From: an uncultured Flavobacteriaceae bacterium
GTDB taxonomy: Bacteria; Bacteroidota; Bacteroidia; Flavobacteriales; Flavobacteriaceae
DNA length: 64,000 nt
Assembly: GCA_947502635.1 (NCBI GenBank)
Contig: CANNAN010000001.1
Coordinates: 665,246-729,245, forward strand
Direction of reading: 5' to 3'
How positions within the stretch are numbered: position 1 is the first letter of the stretch; the number at the start of each line of letters is the position of its first letter. The notes beneath the pieces were generated by a model that did no database searches, was not told where the DNA came from, and saw only the letters and a program-made list of their open reading frames with translations. Positions 14,953 through 24,558 of this stretch are shown in pieces. The position numbers and the translations under genes were made by a program.

Positions 14953-16701
14953 GTGTACATTCTAGGGATTTCAGCTTTTTATCATGATTCAGCAGCATGC
15001 TTGCTTAAAGACGGTACTATTATAGCTGCGGCACAGGAAGAACGTTTTACTAGAAAAAAGAATGACCCTTCTTTTCCTAAGCAAGCAATTGATTTCTGCC
15101 TTAAAGAAGCAGAAATAGATATCTCGGCAATAACTTTGGTGGTATTTTATGAAAAACCCTTTCTTAAATTCGATAGAATTATTAATTCTATTCAAGCTAA
15201 TGCTCCGTTTGCATTTAATTTTTTTAGAAAATCAATCAAAACCTGGATCAAGACAAAGCTATGGATTCCAGTAATCATTAAAAAAGAACTTCAGTATAAC
15301 GGTAAGATTATATTTTCAGAACACCATGAATCTCATATAGCAGCTACTTTTTTTACATCTCCATACATAGAAAGTGCTATTGTAACTATTGATGGGGTGG
15401 GAGAGAAAGCTTGTACTACTATCGGTATAGGAAAGGAAAACAAAGTAAAGATCATAAAAGAACAGCATTACCCGCATTCTTTTGGGTTGTTATATAGTGC
15501 CTTTACTCAATATTGTGGTTTTAAAGTGAATTCTGGTGAGTATAAATTAATGGGGCTAGCTCCTTATGGTAAACCAGTGTATAAAGAATTAATTTTAGAA
15601 CATTTTGTTACTATCACTAATCAAGCAGAAGTCGTATTAAACCTTAAATATTTTTCCTTTGATAAAGGAAAAACGACTATTAATAAAGCATTTTGTGAAG
15701 TATTGGGGCAAAATTCTAGAAAACCAGATGGAGAAATGACTTCTTTTTATTGTGATGTAGCCAGTTCTATACAGTCAATTACTGAATATTTTCTCGTCAA
15801 ATTGCTTCGTTATGCAAAAGAGATTACCCTGTTAGATAATGTTTGTCTCTCTGGTGGGGTAGCTCTAAATTGCAAAGCTAATGGAGAATTGTTAGCTCAA
15901 GATATTTTTAAAAATATATGGGTGCAACCTGCTTCTGGAGATGGAGGCGCTGGCGTTGGGGCAGCATATATAGGATACTACCATTATCAAAACAATAAAA
16001 GAGTATATATGTCGAATACTTTAGGAGCACAGGCGTATTTAGGAATAGGCTATAATGCTCAGGAGATTCTGTCAGTTTTAGAGAAATATAATATTGTTTA
16101 CACTTTAGAAAATGATACTGTTTTATGTGATTCGGTTGCTATGGCTCTGCAGTATAAAAAAATAATAGGATGGTTTCAAGGAAGAATGGAATTTGGCCCT
16201 AGGGCGCTTGGAAATCGAAGTATTTTAGCCAGTCCATTGTTTGAAGATATGAAGAAACATGTGAATATAAGTATTAAAAAAAGAGAAGGTTTCCGACCTT
16301 TTGCCCCAATTGTACTAGAAGAAAAGGCAAAGGATTGGTTTTTTGATATTACGCCTTCTAAGTACATGTTGTTTACTTTTAGAAGTGATAAGGAAGAAAA
16401 AATACCTTCTTGTATTCACGAAGATGGGACAGCTAGGGTACAAACTTTGAATAAGGATGAAAATCCCTTATTACATAGATTAATATCCACTTTTGAACAG
16501 AAAACCTCTTGTCCGATTTTGATAAATACGTCATTTAATGTTAGAGGAGAACCTATTGTAGCATCTCCACTAGACGCTTTAAAATGTTTTTTTCAGACAG
16601 AGATGGACGTGCTAGTATTGGGGAATTATATCATAGAAAAGAATAAAAATAAAGAAGTGAGTACTAGACTCTCTAAACAAGTAAATTATGAGTTGGATTA
16701 A
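14953..16701 (+). CDS. Carbamoyltransferase (NodU/CmcH family)
   Basis: A GTG start at 14953 gives the canonical N-terminus MYILGISAFYHDSAACLL. The 582-residue protein has the N-terminal Kae1/TobZ-like domain with HHESH at 134-138 (metal site) and TIDGVGEKA, and the C-terminal YrdC-like domain with FQGRMEFGPRALGNRSILASP. Such enzymes transfer the carbamoyl group of carbamoyl phosphate to a hydroxyl via carbamoyl-AMP. Sugar, nodulation factor and antibiotic substrates are known; here a glycan or small metabolite is likely. The gene abuts the SGNH gene and overlaps the SxtJ-like gene by 14 bases. Confidence 0.93.
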   Translation: MYILGISAFYHDSAACLLKDGTIIAAAQEERFTRKKNDPSFPKQAIDFCLKEAEIDISAITLVVFYEKPFLKFDRIINSIQANAPFAFNFFRKSIKTWIKTKLWIPVIIKKELQYNGKIIFSEHHESHIAATFFTSPYIESAIVTIDGVGEKACTTIGIGKENKVKIIKEQHYPHSFGLLYSAFTQYCGFKVNSGEYKLMGLAPYGKPVYKELILEHFVTITNQAEVVLNLKYFSFDKGKTTINKAFCEVLGQNSRKPDGEMTSFYCDVASSIQSITEYFLVKLLRYAKEITLLDNVCLSGGVALNCKANGELLAQDIFKNIWVQPASGDGGAGVGAAYIGYYHYQNNKRVYMSNTLGAQAYLGIGYNAQEILSVLEKYNIVYTLENDTVLCDSVAMALQYKKIIGWFQGRMEFGPRALGNRSILASPLFEDMKKHVNISIKKREGFRPFAPIVLEEKAKDWFFDITPSKYMLFTFRSDKEEKIPSCIHEDGTARVQTLNKDENPLLHRLISTFEQKTSCPILINTSFNVRGEPIVASPLDALKCFFQTEMDVLVLGNYIIEKNKNKEVSTRLSKQVNYELD

Positions 16702-17095
16702 AGAAAATATTAAGACTGTTCATCATAATAGTAATACGTCAAAAAAGCAAAGACAATTCGGATTATTGATTGTCGTATTATTAGTGTTGATATGTGGGGT
16801 ATCTATCTATAAAGAAGGATTAATATTTACTCCTAAACAAATATATATAGTAGTAGGATTAGTTGTGATATTGATTATTCTATTTGTGTTTCCCAGAGTG
16901 TTTTACCCTTTCCTGTTTATTTGGTTATTTATAGGAAATATTTTGGGAGAGATCAGTTCTTTTATTATTTTAGGGATTGTATACTACTTAATGTTTAGTC
17001 CGATTGCTTTTATTTTAAAAATAACAAATAAAAAGAAGGTAACTACTGGGTGGATTGAGAGAGAAGAAACTATAGATTATGAAAAACTATATTAG
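16688..17095 (+). CDS. SxtJ-family membrane protein
   Basis: The 135-residue protein has hydrophobic segments at about 24-42, 48-68 and 70-105, and ends with a charged tail (WIEREETIDYEKLY). It overlaps the carbamoyltransferase by 14 bases and is followed after 2 bases by a DUF5989 gene. The order carbamoyltransferase, SxtJ, DUF5989 recurs in bacterial glycan and natural-product loci. Its biochemical role is unknown; a membrane partner that recruits the carbamoyltransferase is an inference. Confidence 0.75.
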   Translation: MSWIKENIKTVHHNSNTSKKQRQFGLLIVVLLVLICGVSIYKEGLIFTPKQIYIVVGLVVILIILFVFPRVFYPFLFIWLFIGNILGEISSFIILGIVYYLMFSPIAFILKITNKKKVTTGWIEREETIDYEKLY

Positions 17096-17097
17096 TT

Positions 17098-17256
17098 ATG
17101 AATAGATCAGGGATATTTTTAGAGTTTCTAAAATTTTTAATGCGCCAAAAAAAATATTGGCTCATTCCTATTATAATAGTTTTGATATTATTAGGAGCCC
17201 TATTAATCTTTACTGAAAACTCTGTGGTTTCTCCGTTTGTATATTCATTGTTTTAA
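17098..17256 (+). CDS. DUF5989-type small membrane protein
   Basis: The 52-residue protein MNRSGIFLEFLKFLMRQKKY... has a basic N-terminus, one transmembrane segment (about 21-38) and ends in SPFVYSLF, the hallmark ending of DUF5989 proteins. It starts 2 bases after the SxtJ-like stop, so it is translationally linked to the carbamoyltransferase operon. Its last 47 bases overlap, in antisense, the end of the convergent SGNH gene at 17210. Function is unknown. Confidence 0.8.
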   Translation: MNRSGIFLEFLKFLMRQKKYWLIPIIIVLILLGALLIFTENSVVSPFVYSLF

Positions 17257-18391
17257 GTCCTTTTTTTGCTATTGAAGGCTCAAGCACAGTAAATATTTTT
17301 TTTGCAATACTATCGTTTCCACGTTCTGCAATATGGCAAAAATCAGTGTAGATAGTATGAGTGTCTTTTACAAAAATGGAACTAATATCTATAAAAGTTG
17401 AGTCTTTTTTTAATTCATAGTTTTCTAAAATATTCTTATACGTATTAAAGTATAATTTTTCAAAATGGAAAGCATTTTTGGACATAATTTTCTCATGCTC
17501 AGTTAAAGACTTATTTAAGTATATTATGGGCTGAAAAAAGTTATATACTTCAAAGTCATACTGTTTGCCAAGGGCTTTAGTTATTTCTAGGGATCTAATG
17601 TACTGTTGGGCAACTTGTGAGGATAAATTTTCAGGGTTAGCAACCTCCATAGGTTTAGTTTTAAAAATTTTAAGTTGCAAATAGGTAATCATCCGTTTTA
17701 TTTTACTGGAAGAAAATAATAAACTAATTTTTTTAGCGTAGCTGAAACCTGTTTTAAATTCATTTTTACGATTTGAAGCATTCGTTGGATATCCTGCTTT
17801 TCGGTTCTCCTGGGCTGATATTATTTCATTGACACCATCATAAAAAATAACCATGTCTGGTTTGTGATCTGCTAAAAGTTCTAATTGTAGTAAGATGTTT
17901 TCAATAGTTCTAGTATAGCCAGGCGCACCAAAATTGATGATTTCAATATTTTTATCTGGAAACATATTATAGATGTACTGTGACAACCTCGAAGGAATAG
18001 AATACTCATCTCTCACTCCAGTTCCGAACAATGTCGAACCACCAAGACAAAATATTTTAAAAGCCGTTTTAGAATCTTTAAGATTATAGTTTAAGGTTTT
18101 TCTAAATCCATTACTATCAATATTCTGATATTTACCAGTAGATTCTTTAAAACGAAAATGAACATAAGGAGCCCATTCACTGTCCATGGTATATAACTCA
18201 TCATACATATCTTTGACGATCTTAGGGTCTAAATCTTGATAAGCTCCAGATGCTATTTTGAAATCTACATTTTTGCGATAGCGTTTAACATCATTATATT
18301 GAAATAGAAAATATAGAAATAATTCTAATATAATAATTAGAATTCCTGTGTTTCGGATACTAAGTCCAATGATTTTAAACCACTTTTTCAT
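17210..18391 (-). CDS. Membrane-anchored SGNH hydrolase-like protein
   Basis: The 393-residue protein has an N-terminal transmembrane anchor (about 10-30). Block I is GGSTLFGTGV, with GGST in place of GDS. FYDGVNEI supplies the block III asparagine, and DFCHIAERGND carries the aspartate and histidine of block V. The triad therefore looks intact. It is the last gene of a minus-strand operon with a methyltransferase and two radical SAM genes, and overlaps the methyltransferase by 17 bases. The likely role is acyl transfer or hydrolysis on a lipid-linked or exported product. Confidence 0.75.
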   Translation of the reverse strand: MKKWFKIIGLSIRNTGILIIILELFLYFLFQYNDVKRYRKNVDFKIASGAYQDLDPKIVKDMYDELYTMDSEWAPYVHFRFKESTGKYQNIDSNGFRKTLNYNLKDSKTAFKIFCLGGSTLFGTGVRDEYSIPSRLSQYIYNMFPDKNIEIINFGAPGYTRTIENILLQLELLADHKPDMVIFYDGVNEIISAQENRKAGYPTNASNRKNEFKTGFSYAKKISLLFSSSKIKRMITYLQLKIFKTKPMEVANPENLSSQVAQQYIRSLEITKALGKQYDFEVYNFFQPIIYLNKSLTEHEKIMSKNAFHFEKLYFNTYKNILENYELKKDSTFIDISSIFVKDTHTIYTDFCHIAERGNDSIAKKIFTVLEPSIAKKGLKTMNIQTEKPQSFQ

Positions 18392-19049
18392 TGAATGTTA
18401 TTTTAAAAATATAATTTGTCTCGTTAATTACTTTTTTCTCAAGAATACTATTTAATATAAGATCATTTTTTACAGCAATATGTTTGATCTTTTCGATAGC
18501 ACAATCCTCAGATAAAATCATCAGAATATTATTCGATTTGTTTAGAAATTTAGGAAGTTGCATAAACAGCTTTTCGAAATATTCAAAATTCTCACCACAA
18601 TACCAAGCATGTTCTTTAATGTTGACAGGTTGTTTAGGGTAGTATGGAGGATTTATAATAATATACTCAAATTGAAGATTTGATAGATTTGTAAATAAAT
18701 CAGAATATATAGTCTCAACTGGGAATTGGTTTTTTTTAGAGGCTTCAGCTAAAGCTTCTAATGCATTAGGGTTGATGTCGGAAGCTGTAACAATGGCCCC
18801 TTTAGAAGAAGCAAATAATGAAATAATTCCAGAGCCACAGCCTAATTCCAAGAATGATTTACTAGTTAAATTTAAACTATTTATATAATCCAAAAGGATT
18901 TTTGTGCTAAGAGTATGATGAGGAGGAAAAACTCCTGGTACAACCATAACACTAACTCCTTTATAAGTATACTTTTGAGGAATAGAGAAAAAAATATTTG
19001 TTCCTACTTTTAAAAAAGGGTGAATTATTTTTTTTATAAGGTTTCGCAT
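18375..19049 (-). CDS. Class I SAM-dependent methyltransferase with NPPY motif
   Basis: The 224-residue protein has SAM-binding motif I FLELGCGSGIIS (about 67-77), an acidic residue after strand 2 (ASDINPNAL) and motif IV INPPYYP (132-138). The NPPY motif is typical of methyltransferases that modify planar nitrogens (HemK/PrmC-like, RsmC-like). It begins directly after the stop of the B12-binding radical SAM gene. The operon suggests a substrate from the cluster and not a ribosomal one, but this is not proven. Confidence 0.8.
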   Translation of the reverse strand: MRNLIKKIIHPFLKVGTNIFFSIPQKYTYKGVSVMVVPGVFPPHHTLSTKILLDYINSLNLTSKSFLELGCGSGIISLFASSKGAIVTASDINPNALEALAEASKKNQFPVETIYSDLFTNLSNLQFEYIIINPPYYPKQPVNIKEHAWYCGENFEYFEKLFMQLPKFLNKSNNILMILSEDCAIEKIKHIAVKNDLILNSILEKKVINETNYIFKITFNEKVV

Positions 19050-20573
19050 TTATTCTGAATAAAATCCTTGAATTTCTGGTTGACGATATTTCCAGATTTT
19101 ATGTAAAACCTTAATCTCATAAGGAAATTTATACCATCCATATTTAAAGCGATATCCAGATACCAGTTTTAACATCTGTTTTTTGTATCCTTTTATTCTG
19201 AAATCTGACACAGTAGGGTAATAACCATTAAGGACAGTTTCAAAGTTTTTGATAGTGTCTATCATTTTTGGTGTTAACCAAGGAGTTAATGGGTTTTTCC
19301 GAAGATCAAATTTTTCCCAACTAGGAGAAATCCATTCGTCTAGTGTTTTTGGAAATGAAAAACCAGCATCAATAATTTGTTGATATAATTCAGAACCTTC
19401 TGTCGGTACAGGACTATAGAGGTAAATAATGATCTCTGCATTGGGGTTTATTTTTTTTATCTTTTTGATGAAATTGATATCCCATAAAATTTGATTATAT
19501 ACTTTTTGTTCAGTTTCTGCTGGTAGCCCCAATACAAACGAAAGTTCTGGAATGATATCTACTTTCTTCATACGTAAGACGAATTCTTCTATCATTTTAC
19601 CAGATTGTGTTCCGCCTTTATTCATCTGTTTCAGGACTTCGTCATTTCCTGTTTCTGCTCCAAGAAAAAACATTTTACAACCTGCTTTTCTCATCAATTG
19701 TAGATCGTCATCGCTATATAGATTAATGGTATCTATTCTACCTTCTCCCCACCATTGAATATTGTCATTTATAATCAATTTAGAAAACTCTAAAACACGT
19801 TTTTTTGATGTAAAAAAATTATTATCATGAAATTCTATAGCGTCAATGCCGTAATTTTCTTTGAAATACTTAATATCATTATAGACTGTTTCAGCAGATT
19901 TAGCTTTCCATTTGGCATTATAAATGGGAACTACTGCACAGAAAGAACAGGTAAAGGGACATCCCATACTAGAATGATATGCTAGGGTTTTATTTCCTAA
20001 AAAAGTTTTGGATAAATAATTTTCTAAAGGATAAAAATTATTTAAAAATTTATAGGGTAGTGGAGGTAGCTTATCCTGATCTAATAAAGCCTCTTTAGCT
20101 GTCTGTATTATTTTTTGATTTTCATCAATGTAAATGAGATTTTTAATTAACCCTATTTGATCTTGATCTCTTAGTTCTATAGCTTCTAAAAGTTCGGGAA
20201 ATGTATTGTCTCCAGGGCCATTTACAATATAATCGACATAGCCTGAAGTAATAGAAACTTTATATTGATTAGAGGCAAAATAACCTCCCCAAATCACAAT
20301 AGCATTTGGGTGATTCTTTTTAACTTTTTTTGAGAAAGGAATAGCCTGTTTTAGTTGTGGACCAGGCATTACTGTAGAACAGAAGTATTTAAACTCTCCA
20401 GTTTTAAAATAGGAATTAATAGTTTCCCAAGGATCGGTTTCCAGATTTCCATCCACAAAAACGTATTCATATTTTCCATGAATAGATGCTCCTACCTGTA
20501 AAATGGTATTAGGAATTCTATGCTTAGAATCTGCACTTCTAGGGTTAAATATGATTATTTTATTGTTTTTCAT
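19050..20573 (-). CDS. B12-binding domain radical SAM protein
   Basis: The 507-residue protein has an N-terminal cobalamin-binding-like Rossmann domain (about 1-135, IVIWGGYFASNQ, DYIVNGPGDNTFPEL) and a radical SAM core with CPFTCSFC (C205, C209, C212). The B12-domain family includes methylases of unactivated carbons and ring-forming enzymes. The canonical DxHxxG cobalamin ligand motif is not seen, as in many members, so cobalamin binding is likely but unproven. It lies 2 bases after the SPASM gene and abuts the methyltransferase. Confidence 0.85.
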   Translation of the reverse strand: MKNNKIIIFNPRSADSKHRIPNTILQVGASIHGKYEYVFVDGNLETDPWETINSYFKTGEFKYFCSTVMPGPQLKQAIPFSKKVKKNHPNAIVIWGGYFASNQYKVSITSGYVDYIVNGPGDNTFPELLEAIELRDQDQIGLIKNLIYIDENQKIIQTAKEALLDQDKLPPLPYKFLNNFYPLENYLSKTFLGNKTLAYHSSMGCPFTCSFCAVVPIYNAKWKAKSAETVYNDIKYFKENYGIDAIEFHDNNFFTSKKRVLEFSKLIINDNIQWWGEGRIDTINLYSDDDLQLMRKAGCKMFFLGAETGNDEVLKQMNKGGTQSGKMIEEFVLRMKKVDIIPELSFVLGLPAETEQKVYNQILWDINFIKKIKKINPNAEIIIYLYSPVPTEGSELYQQIIDAGFSFPKTLDEWISPSWEKFDLRKNPLTPWLTPKMIDTIKNFETVLNGYYPTVSDFRIKGYKKQMLKLVSGYRFKYGWYKFPYEIKVLHKIWKYRQPEIQGFYSE

Positions 20574-20575
20574 AA

Positions 20576-21655
20576 TTAAAATGCACTACAACACCTGCTA
20601 CAAGCAGGTAATAAACCACCGTTGCTCATTAAATCAGATCTGAATTGTTTAAGAATTTTTGCGTTCCATATTTCTTTTAATGAATCTTGATGTAGGTTTC
20701 CTAATGTTAGATTATAACATCTGCCATGTGCAGGAATGACACTTCCATCAGATTTTATCATAATATTGGTAAATACATCATTACACATTTTACCAATGAT
20801 TTTCTCTGGTTGATGATAAAATTCTTCGAGTTTTTCTTTTGAACTAATTTCTGGAGAAAAACTTATAGGGTATGGATATGTCTCATTTTGGATTGCTAAG
20901 ATTTCTTCCAGAAGTAATTTTAGATCGAAATTATCGATATTTATTTCCTCTATATTCGATGCAGTTGCAGGATAATTGTCCATCCATCGAAGATTATGCT
21001 GGTCAGCAATATATTGAGGTGTAAAATTAGTATGCATAAAACCTATCTGTTGCAAAGGATATTCCTTAAAGAAGTCTGCGAAGGTTTTAAGGTGTCCAAT
21101 ATTCCATTCTGTGATCACACAAAATATAGAAATGGGCAATTTTGGATTTAAGTCGAGAATAGTTTCAATCCCTTCAATAGCCTTCTGAAATGATTTTTTG
21201 TGACCTCGAATTTCATTGTGAACATCTTGTGGTCCATCTAATGAAACGAATAAATTACCCAAACCACTGTCAACTAATTTTTTTGCTTTTTGTTTTAATG
21301 TTAATGCGTTTGTGGTGACAGAAGTTTCTATGTTTTTACTTTTTGCATATTGTAATGATTCTTCCAGATGAGGATATACCAAAGGTTCTGTAAAAGCATA
21401 CCCTAATTTAGAATTAGGATAATAGGTTGCCATTTGATCAATTGTTTTTTTAATCAGTTCAATAGGCATGTTTATTGGATGTGTACCAATTAGGTTTTGG
21501 GCAAAATTAGTTTCTGTTGTTTTAGTTCCAACATCACACATCTTACAATGTAAATTACATACATTGTTAACTCCAAGAACAATCCATTCTGGAGCAAATG
21601 AGTAATGCTTTGGGAAATGTTGCTTATTTATTTTTTTTAATAAATTATTAATCAC
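20576..21655 (-). CDS. Radical SAM/SPASM-type protein
   Basis: The 359-residue protein has CNLHCKMC (C33, C37, C40) at the start of a radical SAM barrel. Its C-terminal cysteine-rich region has CNDVFTNIMIKSDGSVIPAHGRC and a final CSRCC, as in SPASM or twitch auxiliary cluster domains. Such enzymes modify peptides, sugars or small metabolites. It is the first gene of the four-gene minus-strand operon 21655-17210. No precursor peptide gene is apparent nearby, which argues against a standard RiPP role. Confidence 0.82.
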   Translation of the reverse strand: MINNLLKKINKQHFPKHYSFAPEWIVLGVNNVCNLHCKMCDVGTKTTETNFAQNLIGTHPINMPIELIKKTIDQMATYYPNSKLGYAFTEPLVYPHLEESLQYAKSKNIETSVTTNALTLKQKAKKLVDSGLGNLFVSLDGPQDVHNEIRGHKKSFQKAIEGIETILDLNPKLPISIFCVITEWNIGHLKTFADFFKEYPLQQIGFMHTNFTPQYIADQHNLRWMDNYPATASNIEEINIDNFDLKLLLEEILAIQNETYPYPISFSPEISSKEKLEEFYHQPEKIIGKMCNDVFTNIMIKSDGSVIPAHGRCYNLTLGNLHQDSLKEIWNAKILKQFRSDLMSNGGLLPACSRCCSAF

Positions 21656-21824
21656 AGGGATTTAATATGTTTTAATAAATTTAATTGAGACCAATATATG
21701 GAATATAATATACAAGAGATAAAAATAATATAAAGTAAAGAAAATTAATTTATTAGTGCCTTTCTTTCAAAGATTCAATATATATTATTATTTTAGAATT
21801 ATCTATTGTATAAATTATAGTTTG

Positions 21825-22943
21825 TTGAAGAAAAAACGTGTGCTCCGTGCTTTAAAGAAATTCACTTTTATTTTAGGTCTTACTTTTATTTTATTGGAGA
21901 TAACACTTGGCATCTATACACATATAAAGAATTTAAAGATTGAAACTCCAACATACACTTTTGAAAATACACAGAGTTTTTGGTTTGATAACAACAAAGA
22001 TTTTGGAACGAGTCACTTTCCCAATCATACTTACCGTCAAAAAAAAACATGCTATGATGTAATCTATAAATCCAATTCAAATGGTTTTCGAGATAAAGAA
22101 AGAGTTATAAAAGATTCAGATAATAGGGTTTTAGTGTTAGGAGATTCATTTATAGAAGGCGTAGGAGTATCATCAGATGATCGATTATCAAATCTATTAG
22201 AAAAAGAAGAAAATGTACCACATCTTAATTTTGGAATAGCAGGAAATTTTGGACCTACACAATATTACTTATTATATAAAACACTGGCTAGTAACTTTAC
22301 ACACGATGCTCTTTTAATAGGAATTCTACCTTCCAATGATTTTATTGATGATGATTATGAGATTAATTTAAAAGCTAGCTCAGATAGATATAAACCCTAT
22401 TTTGTAGGAGCTTATCCAGAATATTCTTTAATATATTATCAAGATAGTATTCATAAATCTAGAGTACATGTTCAAAAACGAAAACCTGTAAAAAAGCTTT
22501 TAAAGAATTTCACCTATTCCTATAATGTATTACTTTATTTAAAAGCATTGATTAAGCAATCTATTGCATTAAAAAATGCTCAATTAACTACGTTTCAAGC
22601 TCCCGATTATTTCAATTATACTAAGGAACAATTGAATAAAATGAAATATGCTCTTGAACAAATTAAAGTAATTGCAGGAAAACGAAAGGTAATGGTTTTT
22701 ACAATACCTACTTTTGAAGAAATTAAAACGTATAAAAAGTCAAAAAATAATCCACTTGGGTTAGAAATGACGGCCTTTTGTAAGTCAAGAGGAATTGAAT
22801 TTTTAGACTTACTTGAAGTAACAAACGGACTTTCCATAGAAGAATGTGAAAAGCAATTTTTGAGTTGTGATGGCCACTGGAGCGAAAAGGGTAATATACA
22901 TGCAAAAGAATGGATTCAATCCTATTTTGATTACTACAGATAA
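21825..22943 (+). CDS. Membrane-anchored SGNH hydrolase-like protein
   Basis: The frame is open from a GTG at 21756, but the product paralogous at 34724-35842 begins at the equivalent of the TTG at 21825 (KKKRVLRALKKFTFILGL), so TTG is preferred. With this start the protein has about 372 residues. It has one N-terminal transmembrane anchor, block I VLGDSFIEGVGV, LPSNDFIDDD (block III) and CDGHWSEKGN (block V aspartate and histidine). Paralogy with 34724 includes NFGPTQYYLLYK and LLKNFTYSY. The likely role is extracytoplasmic acyl transfer or hydrolysis. A GT-C gene begins 1 base after its stop. Confidence 0.75.
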   Translation: MKKKRVLRALKKFTFILGLTFILLEITLGIYTHIKNLKIETPTYTFENTQSFWFDNNKDFGTSHFPNHTYRQKKTCYDVIYKSNSNGFRDKERVIKDSDNRVLVLGDSFIEGVGVSSDDRLSNLLEKEENVPHLNFGIAGNFGPTQYYLLYKTLASNFTHDALLIGILPSNDFIDDDYEINLKASSDRYKPYFVGAYPEYSLIYYQDSIHKSRVHVQKRKPVKKLLKNFTYSYNVLLYLKALIKQSIALKNAQLTTFQAPDYFNYTKEQLNKMKYALEQIKVIAGKRKVMVFTIPTFEEIKTYKKSKNNPLGLEMTAFCKSRGIEFLDLLEVTNGLSIEECEKQFLSCDGHWSEKGNIHAKEWIQSYFDYYR

Positions 22944-22944
22944 T

Positions 22945-24558
22945 ATGACGATACTAAGTGTATTAAGTAAATATAAAGATCAAGTAGGTCTTACAATTTT
23001 ATGGTTTTTAATCATAATGATTGTTAATCCTGCAGGTGATTTTCCTCTTAATGATGATTGGTGCTATGGGAAATCGGTAAAAACCTTAACCGATCATGGG
23101 TATCTCAAGCTTTATAATTGGGGGGAAATGACGTTAATCGCGCATGTGTATTTTGGTTATATATTTACTAATTTTTTTGGCTTTTCATTTACTGTTTTAC
23201 GCTGGTCTACTTTACTTATGGCTGGAATATCCATTATAGGCGTTTATGAGCTTTGCAAGCAAATAAAAACCTCAAGGTGGATTGGAATTACTTGTGCTCT
23301 TTTATGTATGGTGAATCCAATATTTATGGGGCTTTCGTTTAGTTTTATGACAGATGTTCCATTCTACAGTATAACTATTTGGACATTTTACTTTTTTATT
23401 CGTTCTATGAATACGAATCGATGGGGTCCATTAATTATAGCCATTTTTTTATGTTGTTGGGCATTTTTAATCCGTCAAATAGCCTTGGTATTTCCATTAG
23501 CTTGGTTGATTGCTGTAATCTTTACTAAAAAAATGGATGTAAAAACCTTTATAAGCGCATTGCTTCCTACAGTAGTACTAACTCTTTTGTATTTTTCATA
23601 TACAGAAATTATGAAATCTCAGGGGTTATTACAAGGAAGATATAATGACAGACTTTATTTATTATTTAATGATATAAAACAATTTGATATACATAAGGTT
23701 AAGAATGTTATAGGCTATCTATTAGTGACATTATCTTATTTAGGATTTTTACTAGCACCAGTTCACATATTTTCTTTCCTTAAGAAAGAAATAAAGCAAT
23801 TTAACTGGTTGATAGTTTTGTATACCTTAGTTGTTACTGGGTTACTAATTTACACAGGTAAAGTCATTCCTAACTTGCATAATGTATGGATAGACTTTGG
23901 GATTGGTCCAACGACCTTGTACGACCATTATGGGAATTTTACTAAAACACCATTACCTGAAGCTCCTAAATTGTTATGGTGGTTGGTTACAGCGGTAGGC
24001 GTATTTTCTAGTGTGTCATTTTTTTTTAGGTTAAAGCAATTATTTAAACTCTTAATAGCAAGAAAAAATATAGCAATGCCCGTTGTTTTTTCATTAATAT
24101 ATTTTACAATATATACGGCTCCTTTTCTTATTGTTGGGATGTATGATAGATATTTGCTACCATTATTGCCCGCTATTATTATTGTATTATTTAATGAATA
24201 CGATAAATCGCCTTCGCGATTATTTAAATATAGTTCTCTGGTTTTTGTGTTTCTTATTGGTCTGTTTTCTGTATGTGCAACACATGACTATTTATCATGG
24301 AATCGTGTACGATGGGATGTTATAACCAAGTTGAAGGAATCGGGGATTAGGCCTGATCATATCCAAGGAGGAGTAGAATATAGTACATGGTGTTTTTTTT
24401 CTGAAGAAGATGACACATGGTGGGAAAAGATCACACCCGTATATGCTTTAGTCTTTAAACCAGCCACTGATGATGTTATCATTAATACATATTCTTATAA
24501 GCGTTGGTTGCCAGGAGAAGGAAATATATTTGTAATTTACAATTCAGGATTAGAGTAA
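22945..24558 (+). CDS. GT-C type (family 39-like) membrane glycosyltransferase
   Basis: ATG at 22945, 1 base after the SGNH stop, is chosen over an upstream in-frame start inside that gene. The 537-residue protein has an N-terminal DFPLNDDWCYGKSV loop, which carries the acidic catalytic residues of polyprenyl-phosphate sugar transferases (ArnT/PMT type), and about 11 hydrophobic segments. It would transfer a sugar from a lipid carrier on the outer face of the cytoplasmic membrane. It is translationally linked to the SGNH hydrolase. Acceptor and sugar are unknown. Confidence 0.8.
   Translation: MTILSVLSKYKDQVGLTILWFLIIMIVNPAGDFPLNDDWCYGKSVKTLTDHGYLKLYNWGEMTLIAHVYFGYIFTNFFGFSFTVLRWSTLLMAGISIIGVYELCKQIKTSRWIGITCALLCMVNPIFMGLSFSFMTDVPFYSITIWTFYFFIRSMNTNRWGPLIIAIFLCCWAFLIRQIALVFPLAWLIAVIFTKKMDVKTFISALLPTVVLTLLYFSYTEIMKSQGLLQGRYNDRLYLLFNDIKQFDIHKVKNVIGYLLVTLSYLGFLLAPVHIFSFLKKEIKQFNWLIVLYTLVVTGLLIYTGKVIPNLHNVWIDFGIGPTTLYDHYGNFTKTPLPEAPKLLWWLVTAVGVFSSVSFFFRLKQLFKLLIARKNIAMPVVFSLIYFTIYTAPFLIVGMYDRYLLPLLPAIIIVLFNEYDKSPSRLFKYSSLVFVFLIGLFSVCATHDYLSWNRVRWDVITKLKESGIRPDHIQGGVEYSTWCFFSEEDDTWWEKITPVYALVFKPATDDVIINTYSYKRWLPGEGNIFVIYNSGLE

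Noticed and set aside
20576..21655. RiPP maturase reading of the SPASM gene
   Set aside because: No short precursor peptide, protease or transporter of a RiPP system was seen beside it; neighbours fit small-molecule or glycan chemistry better.
22867..22944. Upstream start for the GT-C gene at 22945
   Set aside because: It would lie inside the SGNH gene; the ATG at 22945 gives the usual N-terminus right after the SGNH stop.
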